This document shows positions 1-8,631 of a stretch of 64,000 nt of DNA, in pieces. Position 1 is the stretch's first letter, and every line of letters begins with the position of its first letter. The notes beneath the pieces were generated by a model. The model worked only from the letters and a program-made list of their open reading frames with translations. It searched no databases and was not told where the DNA came from. Source of the DNA: Sphingomonas metalli. Lineage in GTDB: Bacteria > Pseudomonadota > Alphaproteobacteria > Sphingomonadales > Sphingomonadaceae. The translations under genes were made by a program, and so were the position numbers. Where the stretch lies: contig NZ_BMIH01000002.1 in the NCBI RefSeq assembly GCF_014641735.1, positions 558,001 to 622,000 of the forward strand, in the 5' to 3' direction.

Positions 1-298
1 CGCCGGCGGACTTGGCCATCTGGCGCATATCCTCCTGCGATTCCGTCGTCAGCAGCACGATCGGGGTGAAGCCCATGCCCGGCAGGCCGCGCACCGCCTT
101 GACCAGGTCGATGCCGCTCATGCCACCCATGTTGAGGTCGGTCAGGATCATCCGCGGCTTCAAGCCGGCCTGTACCTTCGCCAGCGCATCCTCGCCGCTC
201 GACGCCTCCTTGACGTCGAGCCCGGTCGGCTTGAGCGCGATCGCAACGCTCATCAGCATCGAGGGGGAGTCGTCTACGATCAGGATGGGGTCAGCCAC
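1..298 (-). CDS. CheY-like response regulator, 3' end cut by window edge
   Basis: Single receiver domain, last gene seen of chemotaxis operon 1. The first 99 codons are present. The acidic pair D9/D10 follows a hydrophobic strand (ILIVDD), D54 in TDLNM is the expected phosphoacceptor, and LLTTES carries the conserved hydroxyl residue at the end of beta-4. Translation starts at a GTG preceded by GAGAG, 19 bp after the stop of the small upstream gene, so it is probably co-transcribed with cheA. By family it should accept phosphate from CheA and act on the motor or as a phosphate sink. The operon has a second CheY (2113-2511). The C-terminal part with the conserved Lys lies outside the window. 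Confidence 0.85.
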   Translation of the reverse strand, partial: MADPILIVDDSPSMLMSVAIALKPTGLDVKEASSGEDALAKVQAGLKPRMILTDLNMGGMSGIDLVKAVRGLPGMGFTPIVLLTTESQEDMRQMAKSAG

Positions 299-317
299 GG
301 TCGGTCTCTCAGATGGG

Positions 318-581
318 TCAGGCAGAAGTTTGGGCGGCGGCGGCCGGCGCGACCGGATCGGTCGCCATCAGGCCGGCGAGCAGCGGATCGGCGGGCAGGC
401 TGGCGATCCTGGGCCGCAGCGCCAGGACCACCTGCAACAGCGCACCGTGCATGCCGGTGCATTTCGCCATGGCCAGCTTCGCGCGCGGATTGGCGCGCAG
501 GAAGTTGGCGAGGTCCAGCGCCTCCTCGACCGCGCAGCGCCCTTCGCAATGCGCCATCGTGCGGGTGTAGCGGATCGCCAT
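318..581 (-). CDS. Small CheA-linked protein, STAS-like, 87 aa
   Basis: Encodes 87 residues whose start overlaps the cheA stop by one base (TGATG), so it is probably translationally coupled to cheA. A CEGRCAVEEAL segment near the N-terminus is followed by KCTGMHGALLQVVLALRP, a Cys/His-containing helix. Operon 2 has a STAS protein beside its cheY, and I suspect this is a distant STAS-type or CheA-docking partner, but that is inference from layout and length. No catalytic residues are recognised. A longer in-frame extension exists upstream inside cheA, but the coupled ATG is the natural start. Confidence 0.6.
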   Translation of the reverse strand: MAIRYTRTMAHCEGRCAVEEALDLANFLRANPRAKLAMAKCTGMHGALLQVVLALRPRIASLPADPLLAGLMATDPVAPAAAAQTSA

Positions 582-2116
582 CACAACAGCTCCTTCAGAT
601 CGAGGACGAGGAGGACGCGCCCGTCGCCGAGCAGGGTCGTGCCGCAATAGCCGCTCACCTCGGCGAGCAGCCCGGTCATCGGCTTCAGGATCACGTCCAT
701 GCCCTCGCGGAAATCGTCGATGACGAGGCCGACGGTGCGCCCCTCGAAGCGGCAGACCAGCACCGCCTCGCCGCGCTCGCGGTCGACCGCGGCGGGACGC
801 CCGCCGAGCAGCGCGGTCATCCGCACCAACGGCACCACCTCGTCGCGCAGCACGAAGACCTCGCGATGCTTGATCCGCTGGATGACGGAGGGGTCGAGCC
901 GCGTCGTCTGGACGACATGATCGATCGGGATGCCATAGAGGCTGCCGCCGATCTCGACGACCATCACCCGCGTCACCGCCATGCTGAGCGGCAGCGACAG
1001 GCGCGTGACCGTCCCCTGCCCCAGTTGCGAGCTGACCGAGACGCGCCCGCCCAGCTTCTGGACGGTGCTGAGCACCACATCCATGCCGACGCCGCGGCCC
1101 GACAGGTCCGAAATCTCCGCCGCGGTCGAAAAGCCGGGGCGGTAGATCAGGTTGATCGCCTCCTGGTCCGACAGGCCATCGGCCTGTTCGCGGGTGACGA
1201 GGCCCTTGTCGACCGCGGCCTTGCGGATGCGGACGGGATCGATGCCGCGCCCGTCATCGGCGATCTCGATCACCACGCAGTCATTGTCCTGCCAGGCGCG
1301 CAGGCGCAGCGTCGCGGCGGCGGGCTTGCCGGCGGCGGTGCGCGTCGCCGGCTCCTCGATGCCATGGTCGAGCGAGTTGCGGACGATATGGAGGAGCGGA
1401 TCGCCCAGCGCCTCGACGATCGTCTTGTCGGCGGCGGTGTCGGCGCCCTCCATCACGAGCTCGACCTGCTTGTCGAGCCGGCGGGCGATGTCGCGGACGA
1501 GGCGCGGGAAGCGGTCGAACACCTCCGCGACGGGGAGCATCGCCGCCAGGGGATCGGTGCCGGTGTAGAAACACCCCTCTTCGGGCGTGTAGCGGACGAC
1601 GAGGATCGCCTCCCCCGCCCGCGCCCGATCCAGCAGGGCGGTGCGGTGCGGCTCGGCGAAGCCGGTCAGCCACGCGGCCGGCGCGGGTTCCAGCACCGCG
1701 TCGACGACGACCGGCGCGGCGCTTTCCGCGCCGCCCAGCCGCGCACGCAGCGCGCCGGCATGCTGGCTGGCGATCCGGTCGGCATCGCCCGCCAGCGTGC
1801 CGTCGCGGTCGAGCTGGTCGATGAAACCACCCACCTGGTCGAGGCTGTCGAGAAGCAGGTCGACCAGATTGGAATCGAGCGCCAGTGCACCGGTGCGGAC
1901 CTGCGACAGCACATCCTCGCCGGCATGGACCAGCCGGGTCAGCGCCGGCGTATCGAACAGGCCGGACGAGCCTTTCAGCGTATGGACCGCGCGGAACACC
2001 TCGTTGATCGCGGTCGCGTCGGTCGGATTGCGTTCGAGCGTCAGCAGGCCCGACGCCGACGCCTGCAACAACTCGCGCGCCTCCTGGACGAAGCGCTCGA
2101 GGAGGACGGTGTTCAT
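581..2116 (-). CDS. cheA: Chemotaxis histidine kinase CheA, internally shortened
   Basis: Cytoplasmic kinase that phosphorylates CheY and CheB. In order: P1/HPt with His45 in VHTLKG; a P2-like stretch ending EGCFYTGTDPLAAM at about residue 190; then immediately the end of P3 (LPVAEVFDRFPRLVRDIA); the ATPase with N box HIVRNSLDHGIE, G1 box DDGRGID and G2 box GRGVGMD; and a C-terminal CheW-like P5. At 511 aa it is much shorter than typical CheA (about 650-750). The missing part is the rest of P2, the hinge and the first P3 helix, which normally forms the dimer. The reading frame is kept across the junction. Kinase and P5 residues look intact, but dimer-dependent trans-phosphorylation would probably be affected. 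The ATG overlaps the upstream cheY by 4 bp. Confidence 0.85.
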   Translation of the reverse strand: MNTVLLERFVQEARELLQASASGLLTLERNPTDATAINEVFRAVHTLKGSSGLFDTPALTRLVHAGEDVLSQVRTGALALDSNLVDLLLDSLDQVGGFIDQLDRDGTLAGDADRIASQHAGALRARLGGAESAAPVVVDAVLEPAPAAWLTGFAEPHRTALLDRARAGEAILVVRYTPEEGCFYTGTDPLAAMLPVAEVFDRFPRLVRDIARRLDKQVELVMEGADTAADKTIVEALGDPLLHIVRNSLDHGIEEPATRTAAGKPAAATLRLRAWQDNDCVVIEIADDGRGIDPVRIRKAAVDKGLVTREQADGLSDQEAINLIYRPGFSTAAEISDLSGRGVGMDVVLSTVQKLGGRVSVSSQLGQGTVTRLSLPLSMAVTRVMVVEIGGSLYGIPIDHVVQTTRLDPSVIQRIKHREVFVLRDEVVPLVRMTALLGGRPAAVDRERGEAVLVCRFEGRTVGLVIDDFREGMDVILKPMTGLLAEVSGYCGTTLLGDGRVLLVLDLKELL

Positions 2117-2511
2117 CGCACCGCCTCGACGCCCGTCAGCATTTGCGCCGTCTCGGTCAGCTGCACCGGATCAGCGGGCTTGACCATGTAGAGGTTGGCG
2201 CCGGCGCGATAGGCGCGGTCGGCGTCCTGGCCGCCGGCCTCGGTGCTGATGGTGATGACCGGGATCTCGTGCAGCGCAGGGTCGATCCGCACCTGCGTGA
2301 TCATCTCGTAGCCGTCCATCTTGGGCATGTTGACGTCGACGATCAGGAGGTCGAATTCCCCCATCAGGGCGCGTTCCAGCCCCTCGACGCCGTTCACCGC
2401 CTCCTCGACGGCGAAGCCGGCGCCCTCCAGCACCTCGCGATAATAGAGGCGCGTGGTCATGCCGTCGTCGACCACCAGGACGCGCTTGCCGTTGTTATGG
2501 GGCTTAGTCAT
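2113..2511 (-). CDS. cheY: Chemotaxis response regulator CheY
   Basis: Stand-alone receiver of 132 aa. D15/D16 form the acidic pocket, D59 in LLIVDVNMP is the phosphoacceptor, T90 in ITIST is the switch hydroxyl and K111 in VKPAD the conserved lysine, so all catalytic positions are present. Its ATG lies inside the end of cheR (overlap 2504-2511) and its stop overlaps the cheA start by 4 bp, a tight cheR-cheY-cheA order. By family it receives phosphate from CheA; with no output domain it should act through protein contact. Confidence 0.92.
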   Translation of the reverse strand: MTKPHNNGKRVLVVDDGMTTRLYYREVLEGAGFAVEEAVNGVEGLERALMGEFDLLIVDVNMPKMDGYEMITQVRIDPALHEIPVITISTEAGGQDADRAYRAGANLYMVKPADPVQLTETAQMLTGVEAVR

Positions 2512-3376
2512 TGTCCAAGGGCCTTTGATAGAGGATGGTCGCGCCGAACTTGCGGGGCCGGAACATGGAGGAGATGCGGCTCATGCTCTCCGAATGGCCG
2601 AGGCAGATGTAGCCGCCGGGGCGCAGGCTGTCGTAGAGCGCCTCGACCGCCTGCCGCCGCGAGCTGTCGTCGAAGTAGATCAGCATGTTGCGGCAGAAGA
2701 TCACGTCGAGGTTGCGGAATCTCCGCATCGCGAACGTGTCGGCGATGTTGACGACCGAGAAGTCGATCGAGCCGCGCAGCTCCGGCCGGATGCGGAAGCT
2801 GTCGCCGGAGGCGGCGAAGTACCGCGTCTTCAGCGTCGGCGACAGGCGGTGCAGCGAGCGCGCGCTGTACAGGCCCGCCTTCGCCTCCGCGATCACCCGG
2901 CTGTCGATGTCCGATGCCAGGATCTCGACGGCATGTTCGTCCGCCTGGGGCCAGTTCTCCAGGATCTGCATCGCGATCGAATAGGGCTCCTCCCCGGTCG
3001 AGCAGGGCATCGACCAGATGCGGATCGGATCGCTGGGCGCGCGCGTCCTCGCGATCTCGGGCAGCAGATGGCGCACCAGCGCCTCGAACTGGTAATCCTC
3101 GCGATAGAAGTAGGTCTCGTTGACCGTCATCGCGTTGACGAGATTCTGCATCTCCTCGCCCGAGGACTGGAAGCGGACCAGCGTGAAATAGTCGCGGAAG
3201 GTCGCGCTCTTGGTCGCGGCCAGCCGCTCCAGCAAACGGCGCTCGACGAAATAGGTCTTGTTGTCGCCGAACATGATGCCGGTCTTGCGATAGAAGAATT
3301 CGCAGAAGCGGGCGTAATCCTCGGGCGGAATGGCCGGCGCGGCGCGGGCCGGTGCGGTGGCGGCGGCGCTCAGCAT
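2504..3376 (-). CDS. cheR: MCP glutamate methyltransferase CheR
   Basis: SAM-dependent methyltransferase of 290 aa that methylates receptor glutamates during adaptation. The small helical CheR N-domain (FCEFFYRKTGIMFG) is followed by the Rossmann methyltransferase domain. Key motifs are NETYFYRE, the SAM-binding WSMPCSTGEEPYS, ASDID, and VIFCRNMLIYFD. I chose the ATG at 3376, which overlaps the end of the HEAT gene by 7 bp; the frame extends further upstream only as arginine-rich sequence out of phase with real genes. It is partnered by CheB (4004-5134). Confidence 0.92.
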   Translation of the reverse strand: MLSAAATAPARAAPAIPPEDYARFCEFFYRKTGIMFGDNKTYFVERRLLERLAATKSATFRDYFTLVRFQSSGEEMQNLVNAMTVNETYFYREDYQFEALVRHLLPEIARTRAPSDPIRIWSMPCSTGEEPYSIAMQILENWPQADEHAVEILASDIDSRVIAEAKAGLYSARSLHRLSPTLKTRYFAASGDSFRIRPELRGSIDFSVVNIADTFAMRRFRNLDVIFCRNMLIYFDDSSRRQAVEALYDSLRPGGYICLGHSESMSRISSMFRPRKFGATILYQRPLDND

Positions 3377-3987
3377 CCCCGGATCCTGCGTGCGGCGACA
3401 CCGGCGGCGAAGGCGATGAAGCGGTGGCCGGGAAAGCGGCCGGGCACCGCGTCGAGCGCATCGGCGGCATCGGGACCGCCGATCTCGGCCAGTCCGTCGA
3501 TCGCGGCGCCGCAGACGTTGACGTGGTCGTCGGAGAGCGCCGCCAGCAGCCATTCGCCGGCGCGGACATGGGGCAGCACGCCCAGCAGGTTGGCGGCGAA
3601 GATGCGCACGTCGCTGTCGGGATCGGCGAGCAGCGCCTCGATATGCGGGGCCACCTCGTCCGGCATCTCGGCCAGTCCCTCGATCGCGGCGTTGCGCAGC
3701 GCCGGATCCTCGCTGCGCAGCAGCGGCAGCAGCGCCGCGGCGATCGCGGGCGAGCGGTGGCGGATCAGCGCGGCGAGGATCGCCTCGCGCACGCTCGCCG
3801 CCGTCTCGTCGGGCAGGCGGCGGCAGAGCGCGGCCTGCCCCTCTACGCTGTCCTCCAGCCGACGCACGGCGGCGCGGCGTTCGGATGCGGTCGGCGCGGC
3901 GAGCAGCGCGTCGGCGTCGCCCGGCCGCGTGATGACGGGCGCCAGGTCTTCCTCCGGGCCGGAATGGCGGGCCTTGATGAGCGGCAT
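3370..3987 (-). CDS. HEAT-repeat protein of chemotaxis operon 1
   Basis: 205 aa built from about four HEAT-type helical repeats, seen as recurring patterns such as DPALRNAAIEGLAEMP and DSDVRIFAANLLGVLP roughly every 30 residues. There is no signal peptide or membrane segment, so a cytoplasmic scaffold is likely. It lies 16 bp after cheB and its stop overlaps cheR, so it belongs to the operon. HEAT proteins near che genes are known, but the partner is not evident from the sequence. A role in array assembly or in binding CheB/CheR is only a guess. Confidence 0.8.
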   Translation of the reverse strand: MPLIKARHSGPEEDLAPVITRPGDADALLAAPTASERRAAVRRLEDSVEGQAALCRRLPDETAASVREAILAALIRHRSPAIAAALLPLLRSEDPALRNAAIEGLAEMPDEVAPHIEALLADPDSDVRIFAANLLGVLPHVRAGEWLLAALSDDHVNVCGAAIDGLAEIGGPDAADALDAVPGRFPGHRFIAFAAGVAARRIRGC

Positions 3988-4003
3988 GGACGTCCCTTTT
4001 CGA

Positions 4004-5134
4004 TTATGACGCGCGGGCGAGCGACGCCGGATTGAGCCATTTGGCGATCTGGCCGGCGATGGCGCCGGTCGGCAGCACCACCGATGCGCCGCCGCGGCGG
4101 ATGAGTTCGTTGGGCATGCCGAAGACGGCGCAGCTGTCCTCGTTCTGCGCGATGGTGCGCGCGCCCTGACGCTTCAGCTGCGCCATCGCTTCCGCCCCAT
4201 CGTCGCCCATGCCGGTCAGCTGCACGCACAGGATGCGTGCGGGCGGCACATGCTCGCCCGCGCTGTCGGCCAGGCGGGTGACGCTGGGATGCCAGGCATG
4301 CGCCTCGCTGGCGGGGACGGAGGCGAGGTGCAGCGCCTTGCCGCGCCGGACGACCAGCATGTCGGCATCGCCGCGCGCGATGTAGATGTTGCCCGGCGCG
4401 AGCGTCGCCTGGCCGGTCACTTCCTGCACCGCGAGCGCGCAGAGCTTGTCGAGCCGCCGGGCGAAGACGCCGGTGAAGCTGCGCGGCATATGCTGCGCGA
4501 TCGCCACCGGCCAGGGCAGCGTCGCGGGCAGCGCCGGCAGGATCTGCTCGAGCACGTGCGGCCCCCCGGTCGAGACGCCGATCACCACCAGCCCCGGCGG
4601 GTCGCCTGCCGCGGCAGTCGCTACGCGCCCGCCCGCCGGCCGCGACGGCACGGACACGGGGACGGGCGCTGCCGCGCGGAACCGCGACGGGGCGACGGGG
4701 AGCGGGCTGACAGTGCCCGGTTTCGCTCCCCGCCGACCCGCCTTGGCCGCCATGCGGACCTTGGTGATCAGTTCCTCGGCGACCCGATCCAGCGACAGCG
4801 AGATCGTGCCCCCCGGCTTCTGCACATAATCGAGCGCGCCCAGGCTCAGCGCCTGCAGCGTCGCCTCCGCCCCCGCCTCGGTGATCGAGGAGACCATGAT
4901 CACCGGCCGCGGACTGCCCACCATGATGCGGGCGAGGCAGGTGATGCCGTCCATCTCGGGCATGTTGACGTCGAGGGTGACGACATGCGGGTCGAAGCGG
5001 TCGACCAGCGCCAGCGCCTCCTCGCCGTTGCGCGCGGCCTGGACCTCCAGGTCCTTCTGGCCTTGCAGCAGCTGGACGAGATGGCGCCGCATCAGCGCCG
5101 AATCGTCCACCACCAGAACGCGGATCGCGGGCAT
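4004..5134 (-). CDS. cheB: Chemotaxis methylesterase/deamidase CheB
   Basis: Two-domain protein of 376 aa. The N-terminal receiver (about 1-125) has the DD pair at 10-11 and phosphoacceptor D55 in TLDVNMPEMDG. A Pro/Arg-rich linker (about 135-185) precedes the methylesterase domain, which shows the catalytic triad context: Ser in GVSTGG, His in AQHMP, Asp in TGMGDDG. By family it removes methyl groups from MCP glutamates when phosphorylated by CheA. It sits 14 bp downstream of the CheW gene. A second CheB is at 12434-13507. Confidence 0.93.
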   Translation of the reverse strand: MPAIRVLVVDDSALMRRHLVQLLQGQKDLEVQAARNGEEALALVDRFDPHVVTLDVNMPEMDGITCLARIMVGSPRPVIMVSSITEAGAEATLQALSLGALDYVQKPGGTISLSLDRVAEELITKVRMAAKAGRRGAKPGTVSPLPVAPSRFRAAAPVPVSVPSRPAGGRVATAAAGDPPGLVVIGVSTGGPHVLEQILPALPATLPWPVAIAQHMPRSFTGVFARRLDKLCALAVQEVTGQATLAPGNIYIARGDADMLVVRRGKALHLASVPASEAHAWHPSVTRLADSAGEHVPPARILCVQLTGMGDDGAEAMAQLKRQGARTIAQNEDSCAVFGMPNELIRRGGASVVLPTGAIAGQIAKWLNPASLARAS

Positions 5135-5148
5135 CGAGCCTTTGCTCC

Positions 5149-6192
5149 TCAGGCCGCGAGCCGGTCTTCGATGGCCGACAGCGCCACCTCTTCCTCGGCA
5201 TCGACCAGGCAGCCGATGTCGAGCAGCAGGATCATCCGCCGCTGGTCGTGAAGGTTGGCGACGCCCTGCACCACCCTGCCGCGCTCGCCCGACAGTTCGG
5301 GGGCGGGCGAGATGGCGAGCGTGGCGATGCGCCGCACCTCGGACACGCTGTCGACGATGAAGCCGGTGTCGCGGCCCTCGATCGTGAAGACCATGATCCG
5401 CTGGCGGTCCGACCGCTCGATCTCGGCGAGGCCGAAGCGGCGGCGCTGGTCGATCACCGGCAGCACCGTGCCGCGCAGGTTGATCACGCCCTCGACGAAA
5501 TCGGGGGTGCGCGGCACGCGGGTCAGCTGCTCGGGCACGCGGACGATCTCGCGCACCGATTCGACCGGCACGCCATATTCCTCGTCCATGAGGCGGAAGA
5601 CGACGAACTGCGCGTCGTCGGCAAGGGCGTCGATCACGACCGTTTCCTCCTGTTGGGCGGCATCCTGCGCGCCGTCGCCGCCGCGCATCGTGCGCAGCTC
5701 TTCCACGTCAAGCATCCCGTCCGCGGCGAGGACCGAGACCAGCCGCCGCCCGTCGTCGAGGCGGCAGATGGCGCGGATGTCGCCCTGCCCGCCCGACTGG
5801 CCGAGCGTGGTCGGCACCGGCTCCACCAGCGCGCGGTTCACCCGCAGCACCGCCTTCACCATGTCCATCACCACGCCGACCGACACGCGGCCCCGATCGC
5901 CGTCGCCGACCGAGACGACGACGACCTTGTTCGCGTCCGACAGCGCCTGGTCATGCAGGCCGAACAGCGCGCGTAGCGAGACGAGCGGCAGGATGCGGCT
6001 GCGCAGCGTGGTGACGCCGAGCACATGGGCGGGCGCGTTCGGCACCGGCGTGATCGCCTCCGGCAGCTGGACGATTTCCTGCACGTCGCCGATCGGAAAC
6101 GCATATTCCTGCCCGTCGACCAGGAAGGAGACGAGCTGGTCCTCGTCCGCCACCTCGACCGCATCCTCGCGATCGCTGCCGGCGAAGGGCAC
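5149..6192 (-). CDS. Tandem CheW-domain protein, remainder of a broken three-CheW protein
   Basis: 347 aa containing two complete CheW-like SH3 domains, about 18-155 (LVSFLVDGQEYAFPIGDVQEI) and 195-335 (FVVFRLMDEEYGVPVESVREI ... VINLRGTVLP). CheW domains couple receptors to CheA. The GTG at 6192 is only the first available start. Upstream the frame reads a linker (GPAGSAGEAV), and a further CheW N-terminus lies in another frame (6213-6419). The native gene therefore probably encoded three CheW domains starting at 6419, and whether the fragment from 6192 is translated is uncertain. Multi-CheW proteins are known array components. Confidence 0.75.
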   Translation of the reverse strand: MPFAGSDREDAVEVADEDQLVSFLVDGQEYAFPIGDVQEIVQLPEAITPVPNAPAHVLGVTTLRSRILPLVSLRALFGLHDQALSDANKVVVVSVGDGDRGRVSVGVVMDMVKAVLRVNRALVEPVPTTLGQSGGQGDIRAICRLDDGRRLVSVLAADGMLDVEELRTMRGGDGAQDAAQQEETVVIDALADDAQFVVFRLMDEEYGVPVESVREIVRVPEQLTRVPRTPDFVEGVINLRGTVLPVIDQRRRFGLAEIERSDRQRIMVFTIEGRDTGFIVDSVSEVRRIATLAISPAPELSGERGRVVQGVANLHDQRRMILLLDIGCLVDAEEEVALSAIEDRLAA

Positions 6193-6212
6193 CGCCTCCC
6201 CCGCGCTACCCG

Positions 6213-6419
6213 CAGGCCCAGCAACGCGGCCGGGCTGAGCGGCATCCGCACCACGTCGGGCACGCGGATGATCTCCTTCACCTCGGCCAGCGGCACGGCG
6301 AACATCTCGCCGGCGCTGTGGAAGATCACGAACTGGCGGCTGGCGTCGCGCTCGCGTGCGTCCGGGCTCCGCGCGGCGGCCGGATCGGCCGCCGTCGCGG
6401 ATGTCAGTCTCTTGGCCAT
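6213..6419 (-). pseudogene. Truncated CheW domain, 5' fragment out of frame
   Basis: From the ATG at 6419 come 69 codons of a normal CheW start: a charged leader, then FVIFHSAGEMFAVPLAEVKE, IIRVPDVVRMPLSP and AALLGL. A CheW domain should continue with an NLRG loop and about 80 more residues. Here the frame instead runs into arginine-rich nonsense that overlaps the real downstream CheW gene in another phase. The simplest reading is a deletion of about 80-90 codons that also shifted the frame, separating this piece from 5149-6192. A sequencing error alone would not remove the rest of the domain. Confidence 0.7.
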
Positions 6420-6452
6420 GAGCGCAAATCCTCTCGCGCTGGAGGGATGGGA

Positions 6453-8378
6453 TCAGGCGGCCTGCAGTTCGTCGGCGAGCGAGGCGATCTCCTCGATCGC
6501 GGCGGCGAGCTGCTCGGCGCCCTGCGCCTGCTCGCGCGCGGCACCGCTCGCCTCGTTCGACGTATGGGTCGCCTGCTGGGCCGCGGCCGAGATCTGCTCG
6601 ATCGCGGTCTGCGTCTCCTGGAGCAGCCGGGCGATGTCCGCCGCCGCGCCCGCGATCGCGCTGTTGCCGCCGACCACCTCGGCCACGTCCCTGGCGATCT
6701 GGTCGAGCCCGGTCGCGATGGCGCGGTTCTTCTCGACCTCGACCGAAGCGGCGTCGGCGATCTCCTGCAGGTCGCCGCGCACGCGCGCGATCGTGTCCTG
6801 GATCTCCTTCACCGTGTCCTTGATCCGGTCGGCATTCTCTGCCGAATCGCGCGCCAGGTTGCGGATGTCGGTCGACACCACCGCAAAGCCCTTGCCGAAC
6901 TCACCCGCGCGGGCCGCCTCGACCGAGCCGCTGACGGCCAGCATGTTGGTCTGGATCGACACGGTGGTGATCGCGTCGACGATCTTGTCGATGCGGCGGC
7001 TGACCTGTTCCAGCGCGGCGATCTGGTCGCGGCTGCTGCGCCCGGCGTCGACCGACCGGGCGACGCCGCTCATCAGCGCTTCGACCAGCGCCTTGTTCTC
7101 GGCCAGCCGCGCGGCGATCGCATTGCCCTTTTCGACGGCGCCGGTCGCGAGCCTCGCGGCGGCCTGCGCATTGCCCTCGATCTGGTTGATCGCGGCGGCC
7201 GACTGCTGGGTCGCGGCCGAGGCCTGCTGCGCGCCGCGGTTGATCTGCTCCAACGCGGTCGAGATCTGGGTGGAGGCGCGGTTGATCTCCTCGACCGCAC
7301 TCGACAGTTCCTCGGCGGCGGAGGCGACTTCCTCGGCGCTCTTGCCGATATTGGTGCTGTTCTTCAGCTCCTCGGCCAGTTCCGACAGCTCCTGCGCGGC
7401 CTGCTCGCACTGCTGGAGCGCGGCGGACTGCTGCTCGATCGTCGTGTTGGATTCCTGGCAGGCGGCGCCCTGCTCCTCGGCGGCGGTGGCGATCACCTCG
7501 GCCCCCTTCAGCGCCTCGTTGGCGGCGACGGTGGCGGTCTCGGCACCGGCCGCGATCTCCTCGCAGCCCTTCATGATCTCGATCATGTCGGTGCGGATCT
7601 GCTCCAGCCCGGCGGTGACGGCGGTGCCCTTCTCCACCTCGTTGCGGGCGCTGGTGGCGGACTGGTCGATGCCCTCGGCGACCTGCTTCACGTCCTGCTG
7701 GACCTGAAGGATCAGCTCCTGGATGTCGCGGGCCGACTTCTCGCTGGTCTCGGCCAGGGTGCGGACCTCGTCGGCGACGACCGCGAAGCCCTTGCCGTGC
7801 TGGCCGGCACGGGCCGCCTCGATCGCGGCGTTGAGCGCGAGCAGGTTGGTCTGGTCGGCGATCCGCGCGACCGCCTTCACCACCTCGCCGATACCGGCGG
7901 CCTGTCGGTCGAGCTCCTCGACCATCTTGACCGAGCTTTCCTGCCGCTCCGACGCGCGCGAGATGGCGCTGATCGAGCCGGCGACATCGACGCCGGTGTT
8001 GCCGATCAGGTCCGACAGCGCCTGGGTCAGCTTCAGCGAGGCGTCGGCGCGCTCCTTGGCGTCGCGGAGCAGGCCGTCGGCCTGGGAGATCGACTTCATC
8101 GTCTGTTGCGCCGCGCTCGACGCCTGTTCGGCGCCGACGCTGATTTGCTCGGACGATTTGCGCAGCTCCTCCGCCGCGGAGCTGGCCTCGACGATCCCGC
8201 TCGACAGCTCGGTGGTGGCAGAGGCGATCCGCTCGGCCGCCTTTTGCTGGCGCGCGAAGGTCCGCGCCTTGCGCTTCTCGGCCTCGGCGGTGACGCGGAC
8301 GGTGCGGGACGCGGTGACGACGGTCGCATCCTCGTCCTGGCGCGGACTCCCGATCGCCGTCCGCTTCGCAAGTGCCAT
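6453..8378 (-). CDS. Soluble methyl-accepting chemotaxis protein with two signalling modules
   Basis: 641 aa, almost wholly coiled coil, without membrane segment, HAMP or recognisable sensor domain. Two separate receptor-tip sequences occur: [20 protein letters not shown] (about 173-192) with [16 protein letters not shown], and a variant [18 protein letters not shown] (about 475-492) with [16 protein letters not shown]. It thus looks like a duplicated MCP signalling domain, with the second tip diverged at normally invariant positions (LALNAAIE to LAVSGSVE). The ATG at 8378 was chosen because GGGGGA lies 8 bp upstream; an earlier in-frame ATG at 8417 lacks this. It is the first gene of operon 1, after 253 bp of AT-richer non-coding DNA (8379-8631) where the promoter should lie. 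Confidence 0.88.
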   Translation of the reverse strand: MALAKRTAIGSPRQDEDATVVTASRTVRVTAEAEKRKARTFARQQKAAERIASATTELSSGIVEASSAAEELRKSSEQISVGAEQASSAAQQTMKSISQADGLLRDAKERADASLKLTQALSDLIGNTGVDVAGSISAISRASERQESSVKMVEELDRQAAGIGEVVKAVARIADQTNLLALNAAIEAARAGQHGKGFAVVADEVRTLAETSEKSARDIQELILQVQQDVKQVAEGIDQSATSARNEVEKGTAVTAGLEQIRTDMIEIMKGCEEIAAGAETATVAANEALKGAEVIATAAEEQGAACQESNTTIEQQSAALQQCEQAAQELSELAEELKNSTNIGKSAEEVASAAEELSSAVEEINRASTQISTALEQINRGAQQASAATQQSAAAINQIEGNAQAAARLATGAVEKGNAIAARLAENKALVEALMSGVARSVDAGRSSRDQIAALEQVSRRIDKIVDAITTVSIQTNMLAVSGSVEAARAGEFGKGFAVVSTDIRNLARDSAENADRIKDTVKEIQDTIARVRGDLQEIADAASVEVEKNRAIATGLDQIARDVAEVVGGNSAIAGAAADIARLLQETQTAIEQISAAAQQATHTSNEASGAAREQAQGAEQLAAAIEEIASLADELQAA

Positions 8379-8631
8379 GTTCCATTCCCCCAACAGAAGA
8401 TCCGTGTTGGGGATCATCTTGGGTAAGCCGGCCTCTCGAGGAGGTTAATCGGCCGGGAACTTCGATGTCTTCTCGTCAATGCGGCAAATCTATGCTTTTG
8501 ATATTACGATCTTCTTCGGGTTCCCTAGAATTATGCGGACAAAGTTGCTTGATCTTTAGTATTGCAGAGCGGCTATCGACTTAGCACATTCTTGCATAGC
8601 GAGCGCGATTGTCCCGCCGCGCCGGGTGCCG

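Noticed and set aside
866..2191. Long plus-strand open frame opposite cheA and cheY
   Set aside because: It is an antisense shadow of GC-rich codons; the translation is Arg/Asp/Gln-rich with no domain, while the minus strand has full CheA motifs.
8446..8473. Possible sigma-28 promoter upstream of the operon 1 MCP (GCCGATTA with TTCT-like complement 16 bp away)
   Set aside because: The -10 resembles the flagellar consensus, but the -35 does not match TAAA, so it is too weak to annotate.
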